A DNA stretch of 55,219 nt, from positions 1 through 55,219 of the forward strand of contig NZ_ALPT02000024.1 in the NCBI RefSeq assembly GCF_000292245.2, written 5' to 3'. Position 1 is the first letter of the stretch, and each line of letters begins with the position of its first letter. The notes beneath the pieces are model-generated. The model was not told the origin of the DNA, made no database searches, and saw only the letters and a program-made list of their open reading frames with translations. Below are positions 17,796 through 27,109 of the stretch, piece after piece. The DNA is from Alkalihalobacillus alcalophilus ATCC 27647 = CGMCC 1.3604. GTDB lineage: Bacteria; Bacillota; Bacilli; Bacillales; Bacillaceae_D. Position numbers and translations under genes: made by a program.

Positions 17796-19535
17796 ATGAA
17801 AAGAATAAAAGAAAAGAAAAATAGCCGCTTTCGTTTTTTACTAAAGCATAAGCTGCTCATTGTCGTTTTTAGCATAGTCGTTATTAATGTCGCTTTTGTC
17901 ACCATGCTTTTTATGAACAACGAACAAGTTCAAAATGAAGTTGACAATATGAATGCTGCTCTTCATGTGAAGGATGACTACTTCTCAATGGTTCAAAACA
18001 TTCAACAAGTTGGCTTAATCCAGTATGATATTTTGACTGGAAATTATACGAATAATCGAGTGAATGAATTAGAAGAAAAGCACTTAATTGCCAATGAAAT
18101 GCTGATGAAAATCGACCCTTTTATGGAAAGTCAACCTAGCTTACAAGGTTATTTCCAACTACTGAAATCAGTAGAAGCTGAATTCCAGGATATAGGCGAG
18201 TTATATTTATCAGAGCCTATATTTGGAGAGCGAGCTCAACGAATTACAACGGAAGCATCGAATCGGATTACCAATAATTTAATTGATTTAGAACGGGCAA
18301 CAAACCCGATCGACGAATTTTTCACAGAAAATATGAACACTCATATTGAAGCGTTAAATGAGCGTATGACCACATCAAGTGTCTTGTTAATCATCGCTAC
18401 ACTCTCATTAACGATCATTTCCTTTATGATTATTTTCTTATTCGGTCGCCACTTAAATGACGGGGTCTTAAAAATTTTTAAAAGAATTGATGCTTATAAA
18501 AACAATGATTTCTCTTATCGTCATGAGATTAAACGAACAGATGAAATTGGGCAAATCGACCAATCCTTAATTCAAATGGCTCAAAATATGACTAAGGCTT
18601 TAAAAATAAACCTGAACAGTAGTGCTCAAACATCAACAATTGTCGAAGATGTCCTTCATCAATCGAAACAAAATCAGCAAGCATCTAAAAAAATTGAGGA
18701 CTATACGAGCGAACTCAAACAAGATATCAATGCACAGCTTGAACACGTCACTTCGATTTCAGCAATTACAGAAGAATCTGCAACAAGCACTCAAGCGATT
18801 CAAAATTCGGTTTCATATATTAAAAACCAAACGGAACAAATGAATTCGATTGCGGCTGATGGCAAATTACAAATTGAGCAAATGGCAGAGTCCATTCAAG
18901 AAACAGCGACAGAAACAAGTCAATTATCACAGTCAATCCAAGCCGTTGTCGCTCAAATGAAAGATGTCTCACGTTTTATGGAACAAATTGATAAAATTAC
19001 TGAGCAAACGAATTTATTAGCGCTAAATGCCTCAATTGAAGCAGCTAGAGCTGGACAGGCAGGAAAAGGCTTTGCCGTTGTTGCCAATGAAATTCGCTTG
19101 TTATCCGATCAAACCCATCAATTCTCTCAACATATTAAGAAGACGATTCATTCATCCGAATCGAAAACGAAACTTTTTATGGAACAGTTTCTTGCTTTTA
19201 GCTCATTTGTGCAAACGATTGTCTATAAGTCCAATGAGGCCGCCACTTTATTTGCGACAATTAATGAACAGGGAGCTGAAATTGAAAAGAATCAATTTGA
19301 AATAAATGAATCCATCAAAGAAATTTCATTAGGGCTTGAGGAAGTAGCCCAATCGACTCAAGATTTAGTAGAATCTGCCTCCTCGATTTTTGATAAAACG
19401 AATACGATTCAAAGTTATACAAATGAACAGTTCCTAACATCAAACCATTTATTAAATTCAATGCTTGAGTTAGAAAATACATCAAAAGCCTTAAAAGAAA
19501 GCTCTCAAGCTTTTAAACTACTCAAAGAAACGTAA
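17796..19535 (+). CDS. Methyl-accepting chemotaxis protein
   Basis: This 579-residue transmembrane chemoreceptor passes ligand information to CheA/CheW. One helix lies at about 16-40, an extracytoplasmic helical sensor region at about 45-190, and a second helix at about 192-215. A HAMP segment and a long coiled-coil signalling domain follow. The conserved hairpin tip is present (EQTNLLALNASIEAARAG, continuing KGFAVVANEI). The sensor domain resembles four-helix-bundle types and gives no ligand. The start has AGGGGGAG upstream. A cre site in the promoter region suggests expression rises when sugars run out. It is monocistronic with its own terminator. Confidence 0.9.
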   Translation: MKRIKEKKNSRFRFLLKHKLLIVVFSIVVINVAFVTMLFMNNEQVQNEVDNMNAALHVKDDYFSMVQNIQQVGLIQYDILTGNYTNNRVNELEEKHLIANEMLMKIDPFMESQPSLQGYFQLLKSVEAEFQDIGELYLSEPIFGERAQRITTEASNRITNNLIDLERATNPIDEFFTENMNTHIEALNERMTTSSVLLIIATLSLTIISFMIIFLFGRHLNDGVLKIFKRIDAYKNNDFSYRHEIKRTDEIGQIDQSLIQMAQNMTKALKINLNSSAQTSTIVEDVLHQSKQNQQASKKIEDYTSELKQDINAQLEHVTSISAITEESATSTQAIQNSVSYIKNQTEQMNSIAADGKLQIEQMAESIQETATETSQLSQSIQAVVAQMKDVSRFMEQIDKITEQTNLLALNASIEAARAGQAGKGFAVVANEIRLLSDQTHQFSQHIKKTIHSSESKTKLFMEQFLAFSSFVQTIVYKSNEAATLFATINEQGAEIEKNQFEINESIKEISLGLEEVAQSTQDLVESASSIFDKTNTIQSYTNEQFLTSNHLLNSMLELENTSKALKESSQAFKLLKET

Positions 19536-19538
19536 TCC

Positions 19539-19582
19539 AAAAGCAGCTTAATCGTCCTCAAGGTCGATCAGAGCTGCTTTTT
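19539..19582 (+). terminator. Terminator of the chemoreceptor gene
   Basis: The perfect stem AAAAGCAGCT/AGCTGCTTTT is followed by T residues, directly after the stop codon. Confidence 0.85.
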
Positions 19583-19801
19583 GTTGTTTATTAAAGTCGC
19601 CTAAGTAAAAACGGGACATTTATCACAGATGGATCGTCCCTTGTCCCTAATCAAAATAATTAGTAGGATTAAAGAGTTAAATTTGGCTGTTTTTGGATTC
19701 GATTTATTTTTATAGGGTATTTATTCTTTATGAATCAATTAAAGCAGAATATGAGACCATGAATTGTTTGTAAAAACTTCGATAATGAAAGGATCAATGC
19801 G

Positions 19802-20464
19802 ATGCCTTATGCTGTTGAATTAATGATTAACTATGGAATTTTGTTTTTATTTATTATCTTATTAGCAGGGTTAGTCGTTCTTTCCAAAAAATACCCGATT
19901 ATTAGTACACTAGGAAAAGGGTTACGAAATAGCTTTATAGTTGGGTTTGGATTGTTGATGCTTATCGTCTCTTTAATCGTCTATTCTTTTTTAGCTTTTA
20001 TTATTATGGGGGTATTTTCCTTTATTACAACCGAGCCCGCTTACATAATTAACGGGGAACCATTTAACCCGTTTATGGCTGATAATGAGGTCATTAAAAT
20101 TATTTTGCCGTTCGCGATTTTTTATCTCGTTGTCAATTTTGGCAGCACATTTGCTTATATGTATTTACAATTAAATGTTTGGGTTCATAAAGGTCTTGTC
20201 TTCCTAACGACAGCACTTGCGACGGTCTTTATTTTCCCACTGATCGTCAACAGTTTATTTTCCAATATCCACGTCACATTTTTAGGCGGCTTTTATTTTA
20301 TTCTATTTATGGTGATTATCACGATTAAACAACTCATCCGTCGTGAGCACCGTGCTTACAAACGTTACCGTCGCCGCCCATGGAGATATTTCACCGACCG
20401 CCTTTTCCCATGGTTAAAAACCGGAAAAGACCCTGGGAGAAAAGATCCGTATCATCATTTGTAA
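19802..20464 (+). CDS. Small integral membrane protein of unknown function
   Basis: This 220-residue protein has about five hydrophobic helices: 8-28, 40-78, 100-120, 135-155 and 160-180. It ends in a strongly basic cytoplasmic tail (RREHRAYKRYRRRPWRY). I do not recognise the family. The start follows GAAAGGA eight bases upstream. It is flanked by terminators on both sides, so it is a single-gene unit. Confidence 0.65.
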   Translation: MPYAVELMINYGILFLFIILLAGLVVLSKKYPIISTLGKGLRNSFIVGFGLLMLIVSLIVYSFLAFIIMGVFSFITTEPAYIINGEPFNPFMADNEVIKIILPFAIFYLVVNFGSTFAYMYLQLNVWVHKGLVFLTTALATVFIFPLIVNSLFSNIHVTFLGGFYFILFMVIITIKQLIRREHRAYKRYRRRPWRYFTDRLFPWLKTGKDPGRKDPYHHL

Positions 20465-20484
20465 GCATATAATTATTTAAGAGA

Positions 20485-20516
20485 GGAGTTCGCACCGATG
20501 ATGCGACTCCTTCTTT
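20485..20516 (+). terminator. Putative terminator of the small membrane protein gene
   Basis: GGAGT-CGCA pairs with TGCG-ACTCC across a short loop with one bulged base, followed by TTCTTT. It starts about 20 bp after the stop at 20464. Confidence 0.5.
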
Positions 20517-20574
20517 AGGTTTTAGTTTTTAGTTCACTATTGTCGAAAGCCTTCACTAAGAGTGACAGATGTTA

Positions 20575-21945
20575 TTACTCTTGACCAACATTCAACATTA
20601 ACTCATCAAACACTTCTGTAATTTCTGGTACTTCCATATAATTTTTTGATTGCTCTGGCAGTTTTGGATATAGTAGTTCAATTTCAGTCCCGTTCATTTT
20701 CATTTCTAAAAGCGGATAGATTTCACTCTCAAGTTTGTTGTATACACGGAACATTTCAAATGGAAAATAGACTAACTCTTTATCACTTTCAATGATAATT
20801 GAAGTATACTCATCTAAATGAGTGATACTCTTTACTTTCAGCTCAAGATTCTCCTGTGGTAATAAGATGTTTTCAAGTAATTCTCGTTCCCTAATATAAT
20901 GAAAAGGTTGATGTTTTATTGGAGTCAGCGTAAATGAAAGCCTTTCACCTCCTCTTTGAAGAGGATAAGCAATCCTAATTGGTGTTGCTTTATACTCTTT
21001 ACTTTTATCATTGATGACATTCTGATAGTTTACTTGTTCATACTCAAAAGAACTCGCTACTATATTCGCTCTAGAAATGTTTTCATGAAAAGAATAATAG
21101 CCCTCACCTATTTTCGTTGCAACTGAAGGTAATACTTCTGGGGTTGCCGGTAACCAGCTTAACTCTTCCTGCTCTTTCGGCAAGTGAACAAATCCTTCAA
21201 AATAAGCAAAATCCTGATCTTCCCGATAACGATTTAGTTCAACTCTTTTATGTTCACTTAAAATCTCTTTGCCATAGAAGATATTAGAATACTGTGGAGC
21301 TTGCGTATGATATTTATCTACGTTAAAAACAAAGTCCCATTCCCCTTTTTTCTCACCAATACGAGTCATTTGTATTGTAACCTCGAGATTATTATCCCAA
21401 CCCTCTGCTCCTTCATAAGGGATATAAATAAAACTAGCAACCTCGTTATCTTCAACTATTGGGTAAATAGCTTTACTATTATAAGAATTTGCATCATGCC
21501 CGAACGTTAAATTCTGCTCAATTTCTAACGTTTCCTTTTCCTCTTCTTGCTCGACTCGAAAGCTAACAGCAAACACATTTTGGTCATAAATGACATCTTC
21601 TAAGGTCACCTTTATGCCCTCTTGCTCCAAACTTACATTTAACTTTGTGTATTGATTATTCAAGGCTAAACGCTTTAAATAGGGAATGTCATCCTCCTCG
21701 ACAAAAATACTAGTAACTCTGCCTTCACCAAGCATCTCCTCTTCTCCATATCCAAGTACGGTTATCAACACAGCAACTATCCCAACCATTAGCACCGATG
21801 CCATACTCACTAAAAGCCGTTGCTTTCTTTTTGGCTTTTCATGTTTAGCCTTTAAAATTCCTTGGGCGATTGTGCGGTTTAGCTTCTCTTTTGGCACTTG
21901 TACTTCTTCCATCGACTCTTTAATATTCCGTCCAAACCTTTCCAA
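20575..21945 (-). CDS. Membrane anti-sigma factor, DUF4179-like
   Basis: This protein of about 456 residues has a cytoplasmic N-terminus (1-45, including KLNRTIAQGILKAKHEK) that would hold the sigma factor, one membrane helix (about 46-66), and a large beta-rich outer domain like the DUF4179 family. It overlaps the ECF sigma gene by 26 bp. The start is TTG at 21945, six bases after a very strong AGGAGGGG that lies inside the sigma gene, so translation is coupled. By family knowledge it should bind and silence the sigma factor until an envelope signal releases it. The signal is unknown. Nothing downstream in the same direction appears to belong to the operon. Confidence 0.8.
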   Translation of the reverse strand: MERFGRNIKESMEEVQVPKEKLNRTIAQGILKAKHEKPKRKQRLLVSMASVLMVGIVAVLITVLGYGEEEMLGEGRVTSIFVEEDDIPYLKRLALNNQYTKLNVSLEQEGIKVTLEDVIYDQNVFAVSFRVEQEEEKETLEIEQNLTFGHDANSYNSKAIYPIVEDNEVASFIYIPYEGAEGWDNNLEVTIQMTRIGEKKGEWDFVFNVDKYHTQAPQYSNIFYGKEILSEHKRVELNRYREDQDFAYFEGFVHLPKEQEELSWLPATPEVLPSVATKIGEGYYSFHENISRANIVASSFEYEQVNYQNVINDKSKEYKATPIRIAYPLQRGGERLSFTLTPIKHQPFHYIRERELLENILLPQENLELKVKSITHLDEYTSIIIESDKELVYFPFEMFRVYNKLESEIYPLLEMKMNGTEIELLYPKLPEQSKNYMEVPEITEVFDELMLNVGQE

Positions 21946-22456
21946 TCATATCCCCTCCTTTTTCTAAATTTATTTTCATTTGAGTTAGGGTGCGGTGAAG
22001 CTTCGATTTTATCGTTCCTTCAGGTTTTTGAAGCAATTCAGACATTTCTTTTATCGAATATCCATAGTAAAAACGTAAAATAATTAATGATTTCTGTTCT
22101 GGTTTTAACCGATCAAACTGCTCGTCCACTAGCATTTTATTTAATGTATCATTTTGCTCATTTTTTTCACTTACGGTCCGTTCAAAATCAACATAAATCA
22201 CTTCTCGCCTTCTTCTAGTCGCATCAATTGCTGTATTGATTAAGATCCGCGTCATCCAAGTCGAGAAATATTGGATCTCTGTTAATTTATCATAGCTACG
22301 ATAAGCTTTTATTACCGCATCCTGGACAATGTCTAAAGCATCCTGCTCATTTTTAACAAAAGAATACGCGACACGATACATTCTTTCTTGCTCTGTCTTA
22401 ATTAGCTCTTCAAACTTTGGTTTCGGTTCTTTCTTAAAAAAGCTTTTTAATTTCAC
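21920..22456 (-). CDS. ECF-family RNA polymerase sigma factor
   Basis: This 178-residue protein contains sigma region 2 (about 22-90, including ALDIVQDAVIKAY and YFSTWMTRILINTAID) and region 4 (about 120-165, including LRFYYGYSIKEMSELLQKPEGTIKSKLHR). It directs RNA polymerase to envelope-stress-type promoters. The start is GTG at 22456, six bases after AGGAGGT; the frame reaches 22474 at a TTG that sits upstream of the ribosome site. The gene pairs with the overlapping membrane anti-sigma gene. An ECF-like promoter upstream suggests autoregulation. Confidence 0.9.
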   Translation of the reverse strand: MKLKSFFKKEPKPKFEELIKTEQERMYRVAYSFVKNEQDALDIVQDAVIKAYRSYDKLTEIQYFSTWMTRILINTAIDATRRRREVIYVDFERTVSEKNEQNDTLNKMLVDEQFDRLKPEQKSLIILRFYYGYSIKEMSELLQKPEGTIKSKLHRTLTQMKINLEKGGDMIGKVWTEY

Positions 22457-22480
22457 ATTTTCACCTCCTGTCAACTATTA

Positions 22481-22507
22481 GACTCGCTTCCATTCCGATC
22501 CGTTCCA
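22481..22507 (-). promoter_or_regulatory. Putative ECF-type autoregulated promoter
   Basis: On the minus strand a TGGAAC box and a CGAGTC box are 15 bp apart, resembling ECF promoters with an AAC-containing -35 and a CGTC-like -10. It lies 25 bp before the sigma start codon. Short motifs like this can occur by chance. Confidence 0.35.
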
Positions 22508-22719
22508 GCTTTTTTTATTTTATCACTTTAAAATTTTAACCCTTGCTGTTTTTGGCATAAAAAGAGAGACTTTCTTGTGAAGCAGCTGAAAAGTGCTGGG
22601 ATACGAATGGTTCAGCACCGACACCCGCTCCCAGAAGACACACTTGCTTGGAATAAGTGAATCATAGAAACTCTTTCTTACAGAGACTTCTTGGTTTAAC
22701 CCTTCCCCTTTTCTTAATT

Positions 22720-22770
22720 AAAAACGAAGCCCATGGAATTCCCACAGAATGTGTAGGGCATTCCATGGGC
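22720..22770 (-). terminator. Strong inverted repeat, likely second terminator of the ABC operon
   Basis: GCCCATGGAAT (22729-22739) and ATTCCATGGGC (22760-22770) are perfect complements. On the minus strand five T residues follow after a few bases. It lies beyond the terminator at 22796-22839. The rest of the gap 22508-22719 holds no gene that I can support. Confidence 0.55.
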
Positions 22771-22795
22771 GGAGTATAGCTAACAAATGTACTAA

Positions 22796-22839
22796 ATAAA
22801 AGACCAGCTAAGAAGTGTTTAATCTCTCTTAACTGGCCT
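22796..22839 (-). terminator. Terminator of the YtrA-like ABC operon
   Basis: The arms GACCAGCTAAGA and TCTTAACTGGCC pair with G-U pairs on the minus strand and run into TTTTATTT. It lies about 57 bp after the last operon gene. A further small stem CCTCTCT/AGAGAGG lies at about 22868-22886. Confidence 0.7.
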
Positions 22840-22895
22840 ACTATTTAACATCACTCATATTCTTGTTCCCTCTCTCATTAAGAGAGGTTTCCTTA

Positions 22896-23585
22896 TTATT
22901 CCTCTACAAACTCTAATCCGTACTCTACTGTTGATTCAATAGGCAAATCTTGTGGGATTTTCATATAGAAGTAAATCATATACCCATAACCCCAACCTGA
23001 ATCATTATAATCAATTTTATCAGGATCAAATTGATTAATTGGCCATTCGTTAGTAAATAGTGTTTTTTCAATCTGAACAGACTGAGGTATAAGCATTTTT
23101 AGCGTATCACCGTTCAGCTCAAATCCCGGCAATGGGATTTCCATCAGCATCTCAAACCCACGTAAATCTAAGCTTCCTGCCGCAAATGAATAGATTTCAA
23201 TAACCCCGTCATTTTCTGCTTTTCTTTCTACCATAATTGGGTATGAGTAAACATCACGATCCTCATAATCCATGATTAATTTTTCAGTCTCTATCTGAAA
23301 AGAAGTCTCTTGCTTTTTTATAAACTCATCAGGAATCTGCTCCCATTGTCCATTTTCAAACTTTCTATATAACTCATCAATGTGGATTCGTTCATTTTCT
23401 GTCATTTGTACACTTTCCATTGACTCAACCGGTAAAAATAAATAAATGAATAGACAAATTACAATAGCACCTAAATAGACAGCAGCAATCATATGATTAC
23501 GCTTAGCCTTTAATTTCAGCATCGAATCCCGCCACCTTAACACAATAAAAATAATAACTATTAAAAGGAGAAGAACGACTAACAT
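22896..23585 (-). CDS. Membrane-anchored protein of YtrA-type ABC operon, copy 2
   Basis: This 229-residue protein has two N-terminal membrane helices (about 2-18 and 33-53) and a beta-rich outer domain. It is a paralogue of the gene at 24343-25086: both share an IERKxENDGxIE-like segment (VERKAENDGVIE here), and both lie after a permease gene. The function is unknown; the domain may be an extracellular partner of the permease. The start at 23585 overlaps the stop of the permease as TAATG and has GGAGGTGAG upstream, so an upstream extension of the frame is ruled out. It is last in the operon. Confidence 0.7.
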   Translation of the reverse strand: MLVVLLLLIVIIFIVLRWRDSMLKLKAKRNHMIAAVYLGAIVICLFIYLFLPVESMESVQMTENERIHIDELYRKFENGQWEQIPDEFIKKQETSFQIETEKLIMDYEDRDVYSYPIMVERKAENDGVIEIYSFAAGSLDLRGFEMLMEIPLPGFELNGDTLKMLIPQSVQIEKTLFTNEWPINQFDPDKIDYNDSGWGYGYMIYFYMKIPQDLPIESTVEYGLEFVEE

Positions 23586-24325
23586 TAAGTTCTCACCTCC
23601 AAACGATTCGTTATTACAATCGTAACAAAAAGCATAAGGGTACAACTTAAAAGTACTTTTACGATGACAAGCAAAATCGATGTTTCTGCAAAGATTTGCA
23701 CAAAAATCCAGTTAAAGCTCCCTTGCCCGCCACTTACTGTAATAAATCCTCCAATAAAAACTGCCGGAATGATAAATTTGAAAGCTGGATACACTTGAAC
23801 GAGCATACCAATGACATAACCGATTGTCCCAAGCAATAATAAATATAACATCGTGGCAACAGCCCCGCTCATAATGATAGTCCAACTAGGAATAGATTCA
23901 TAAAAAACGTCGCCACTTTTATTAAAATAAACCCCCACTTTAATCATATAACTTGAAAAAAAGGCAGTAAATCCACTAAAAACGCTCATCACAACTAAAT
24001 AACAAATATTCGCTAGGTTCGCACTTAAACGTGAAGTCACAAAGGAAAAATCATCATATCGATAAGCCTTTGACGTGATTAATATCCCAACGATAAACGC
24101 CCAAATAAACGTAAACACAATTACTGAATTTGACGATACTTCATAAATACGAAAGCTATACATTTCCGAACTCGTCATCCCATATGAAGAAGTCGGAAAA
24201 AATACCGTAAATAATATTGTCGCCACTTGGAAAACAATCATAACAGTAAAAGCTCCCGATAACGCATTTAATTTAAATAACGTTTGTTTTTTCACTAGTT
24301 CCAATAAACTGATGGAACGTAACAT
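23585..24325 (-). CDS. ABC transporter permease of YtrA-type operon, copy 2
   Basis: This 246-residue protein has six predicted helices and a central YRYDDFSFVTS segment shared with the permease at 25087. It should form the channel part of an ABC transporter with the ATPase at 25802. The start ATG at 24325 follows AAAGGGGGG; the frame extends to 24343 without a better site. One or both permeases may pair with the single ATPase. The substrate is unknown; the related ytr operon of Bacillus subtilis responds to cell-wall antibiotics. Confidence 0.75.
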   Translation of the reverse strand: MLRSISLLELVKKQTLFKLNALSGAFTVMIVFQVATILFTVFFPTSSYGMTSSEMYSFRIYEVSSNSVIVFTFIWAFIVGILITSKAYRYDDFSFVTSRLSANLANICYLVVMSVFSGFTAFFSSYMIKVGVYFNKSGDVFYESIPSWTIIMSGAVATMLYLLLLGTIGYVIGMLVQVYPAFKFIIPAVFIGGFITVSGGQGSFNWIFVQIFAETSILLVIVKVLLSCTLMLFVTIVITNRLEVRT

Positions 24326-24342
24326 CGTCAGCCCCCCTTTCA

Positions 24343-25086
24343 TTACTTGTTTATTTCCTTATAATAGGAATCATCATCCGTTATTATTTCTAAATCGTGA
24401 GGTATTTTTAAATAGATCATCGATTGACCAGTAGATGGATTAACCTGGTCCGCTTCATAGGCCCCTTGAAATTGTTTAATTGGGAAACCATGGTCAAAAA
24501 GTCTAACTGGTTTTCTAATAAAGTCATCTTCCCCCATGACTAGCAATCTGTTCTCTCCTAATTCAACTCTTGCGGTTTGTCTTCTCTCCTCTAAAACATA
24601 ACCTAAAGCCGTTTCTAACTCTGTTCTAGCAATCATAAAAGCTTCAATCATCCCATCATTCTCTTCCTTCCTTTCAATATAAATCGGGAAAGTAGATTGA
24701 TAAAACATCGTCGTAAAATAGATTTCATCGTCCTCATAGTCAAAACTCCACGTATCACTAATCCAGCTTTGATCGATGTCTGTAAAGTTTCCTGCTTCGA
24801 TTAACCGTTCGGCTTCCTCTACTCTTGCTACCGACTCTGCCGCCTCCTGTTTTGTATACGTATATCCCAAATCAAGCTGTACTGGTTTTAACTCATCTTT
24901 TGGGAGAAGACTAAAGATAATCGGTGCAAGTAGTAGCAAAACAGAATAAACCGTTAATAGAATCAGACTTGGGTGATATTTTAGCTGACTTTTTGGTTTG
25001 ATTATTTTTTTGCCAAGATAAAAACAGCCAACAAAGAGGACAATGATAAAAAGATAAGAACTAATAACTAACGACATCATCTCCAT
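24343..25086 (-). CDS. Membrane-anchored protein of YtrA-type ABC operon, copy 1
   Basis: This 247-residue protein has helices at about 5-25 and 38-60 and then an outer domain, with a YIERKEENDGMIEAF segment like the one in the last operon gene. The start at 25086 follows the stop of the upstream permease immediately, with GGAGGTGAGG before it, so the genes are translationally coupled. Function is inferred only from its place in the ABC operon. Confidence 0.7.
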   Translation of the reverse strand: MEMMSLVISSYLFIIVLFVGCFYLGKKIIKPKSQLKYHPSLILLTVYSVLLLLAPIIFSLLPKDELKPVQLDLGYTYTKQEAAESVARVEEAERLIEAGNFTDIDQSWISDTWSFDYEDDEIYFTTMFYQSTFPIYIERKEENDGMIEAFMIARTELETALGYVLEERRQTARVELGENRLLVMGEDDFIRKPVRLFDHGFPIKQFQGAYEADQVNPSTGQSMIYLKIPHDLEIITDDDSYYKEINK

Positions 25087-25824
25087 TTACCTCACCTCCA
25101 GGCGTTTACCGACTAAAACAGAGCCAACCATTAAGAGAATAACGGTCAATAGCACGTTAAAGCTAAACAACCAAAACGAAGACTGATTAAAGTAAGCATG
25201 GGCAAGAAAGTTAAAAAATCCGTTCAATTGCCCAGGCGTATTTGTTAAGGTAATGATAGCAACAACAGTTACTGGAATAATGACCAAAAAACTCTTATTT
25301 AACTGTACAAGGCTCCCGAGCAAATAACCGACTAAACCAAACATTAAACCATATAATGCCATCCCTATAATCCCTGCTATATAGTCCCAAAATCCCGTTT
25401 GGCTCGGATAAAATATTAATTCACTGTTCGTTACAAAATACATGATAACCTTTTGTACGTATCCCGCTAGAAACGCGGTTAAAGCACCGATAATACTAGC
25501 AAACAATAAATAAATAAAATTGGCCAAGCTTTGACTCACATTACTTGTCACAAAACAAAAATCATCATACCGATACGATTTGGACAGGAGTAGAATCCCC
25601 ATAACAAACAACCAAATAAATGTAAAAACCAAAATAACATCATTTGTGGTGGACCCCACATTATAAGAACGCGAGGATATCGAAATCGTTGATCCCATCG
25701 AAAGCAACATCATGACACATTGTGTAACCATAAGAGAGAAAAAGAAGCCCCAGTTTGCCTTTATTCGAAAAAGAACTTGCTTGAGGACAACCTCTTTCAT
25801 ACTAGTTGTCGCTAAAGACATCAT
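25087..25824 (-). CDS. ABC transporter permease of YtrA-type operon, copy 1
   Basis: This protein of about 245 residues has six helices and carries the YRYDDFCFVTS motif found also in copy 2. Its N-terminal VVLKQVLFRIKANWG aligns with VKKQTLFKLNA of copy 2. It overlaps the ATPase gene by about 23 bp. AAAGGAGG sits five bases before ATG 25824 and eight before the next ATG at 25821; either may be used. Together with the ATPase it should form the transporter. Confidence 0.75.
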   Translation of the reverse strand: MMSLATTSMKEVVLKQVLFRIKANWGFFFSLMVTQCVMMLLSMGSTISISSRSYNVGSTTNDVILVFTFIWLFVMGILLLSKSYRYDDFCFVTSNVSQSLANFIYLLFASIIGALTAFLAGYVQKVIMYFVTNSELIFYPSQTGFWDYIAGIIGMALYGLMFGLVGYLLGSLVQLNKSFLVIIPVTVVAIITLTNTPGQLNGFFNFLAHAYFNQSSFWLFSFNVLLTVILLMVGSVLVGKRLEVR

Positions 25825-26701
25825 CAATTCCTCCTTTACGACTTTCCGTTAAATAGACACAAATGTCACTCGCTGAGACCGAACTAATTTGTAACCCTAG
25901 AACCCTTGCCTTTTCAAGTTTTTTCTCGCTATCATTAGGAACAACAAGATAGCGAGAATGTGTCCCGACTGACTTTTGGAACAGAACTTCTTTGCCTGTT
26001 GCCCATTCCGTGACGAGCTCTGTATCACCTTGAACCGCTACTGCTAAGTCCTTTAATTCCGCAATCGAGAGATGTTTTTCAACTTTCCCCTCTTTGATTA
26101 ATAACACATCCTCTAATAAGTCTTCTATTTCATTCAAATGATGACTTGATAATAAAATGGAACGTGGGTGATTAATATAATCTTTAATTAACGCCCGGTA
26201 AAAATCCTTTCTAACCGATTCATCCATACCTGTCGTCGGCTCATCAAAAATCGTTAATTCACAGCGAGCTGATAATCCAAAAATCATATTAAATGTACTT
26301 TTCATCCCTTTTGATAGATTTTGATGAAGCTGCCTTGGATTGAAAGAAAAGTAGTTAAAGAGATTCTTCGCTAGCTTCTCATCCCAATTCGGATAAAAGC
26401 GTTTGCCTTCTTTTAAAATATCTTCGAGTGTAAGACTTGTTGGAAAATACATTAAATCATCGACAAACACGGTGTTCAAGGAGATGTTAATGTTATTAAA
26501 TGGAACTTGCCCAAATACTTTAATTTGTCCACTGCTCGGTTTATAAAAACCAGCAATTAATTTCAGCAAGGTCGTCTTTCCCGCTCCATTACGTCCGATC
26601 ACACCGGTAATTTTCTTCTCATCAATCGTTACACTCAATTCATTCAATGCTTTTTTGTGACGATAAATTTTACTGACCTTCTCTGCTTGAATGACACTCA
26701 T
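25802..26701 (-). CDS. ABC transporter ATP-binding protein, YtrB-like
   Basis: This 299-residue ATPase drives the transporter formed by the downstream permeases. It has Walker A GRNGAGKTT (about residue 37), a slightly altered signature region (QNLSKGMKSTFN, in place of LSGGQ), Walker B LTIFDEPTTGMD and the H-loop LSSHH. The unusual signature LSKGM is seen in the YtrB type. Its ATG overlaps the stop of the GntR regulator gene as ATGA, so the two are translated together. The operon layout (regulator, ATPase, then membrane proteins) matches Bacillus subtilis ytrAB. Confidence 0.85.
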   Translation of the reverse strand: MSVIQAEKVSKIYRHKKALNELSVTIDEKKITGVIGRNGAGKTTLLKLIAGFYKPSSGQIKVFGQVPFNNINISLNTVFVDDLMYFPTSLTLEDILKEGKRFYPNWDEKLAKNLFNYFSFNPRQLHQNLSKGMKSTFNMIFGLSARCELTIFDEPTTGMDESVRKDFYRALIKDYINHPRSILLSSHHLNEIEDLLEDVLLIKEGKVEKHLSIAELKDLAVAVQGDTELVTEWATGKEVLFQKSVGTHSRYLVVPNDSEKKLEKARVLGLQISSVSASDICVYLTESRKGGIDDVFSDN

Positions 26702-27090
26702 TGCTTCTCCCCCTTAATTTCTTTATTCATCTCTTGTATCATTTCCATAATTTCTTTTTCATCAACAGATAAACGATAGGCCTCAAGCACGAGCTCATGT
26801 ACAAGCTTTCTTAATGTTTGTTCCTTTCGTTCTGCCATAATGAATTGTTTTGCCTCTCCTGTCACAAACATCCCAAGTCCCCTTTTCTTATATAAAATCC
26901 CTTTATCAGCAAGGATATTTAACCCTTTGGCAGCTGTTGCAGGGTTAATCGTTAACATCTCAGCCAATTGATACTGCGAATAAATTTTTTCATCAACTTT
27001 AAAGTTCTCTTTTATAATTTCCGTTTCCAACCATTCGGCAATTTGTACATAAATCGGCTTTGAACCGTCATTATCTATGATCACATTCAT
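26698..27090 (-). CDS. GntR-family regulator, YtrA-like
   Basis: This 130-residue repressor has an N-terminal winged helix (about 10-78, including YSQYQLAEMLTINPATAAKGLNILADKGILYKK) and only a short C-terminal helix pair for dimerisation, as in the YtrA subfamily. It leads an operon of five ABC-transporter genes and probably represses it through the palindrome at 27110-27135. Two starts are possible: ATG at 27090 directly after GGGGTGA, or GTG at 27084, six bases after it. The second has better spacing. Confidence 0.85.
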   Translation of the reverse strand: MNVIIDNDGSKPIYVQIAEWLETEIIKENFKVDEKIYSQYQLAEMLTINPATAAKGLNILADKGILYKKRGLGMFVTGEAKQFIMAERKEQTLRKLVHELVLEAYRLSVDEKEIMEMIQEMNKEIKGEKQ

Positions 27091-27109
27091 TCACCCCATA
27101 TCCGATACA

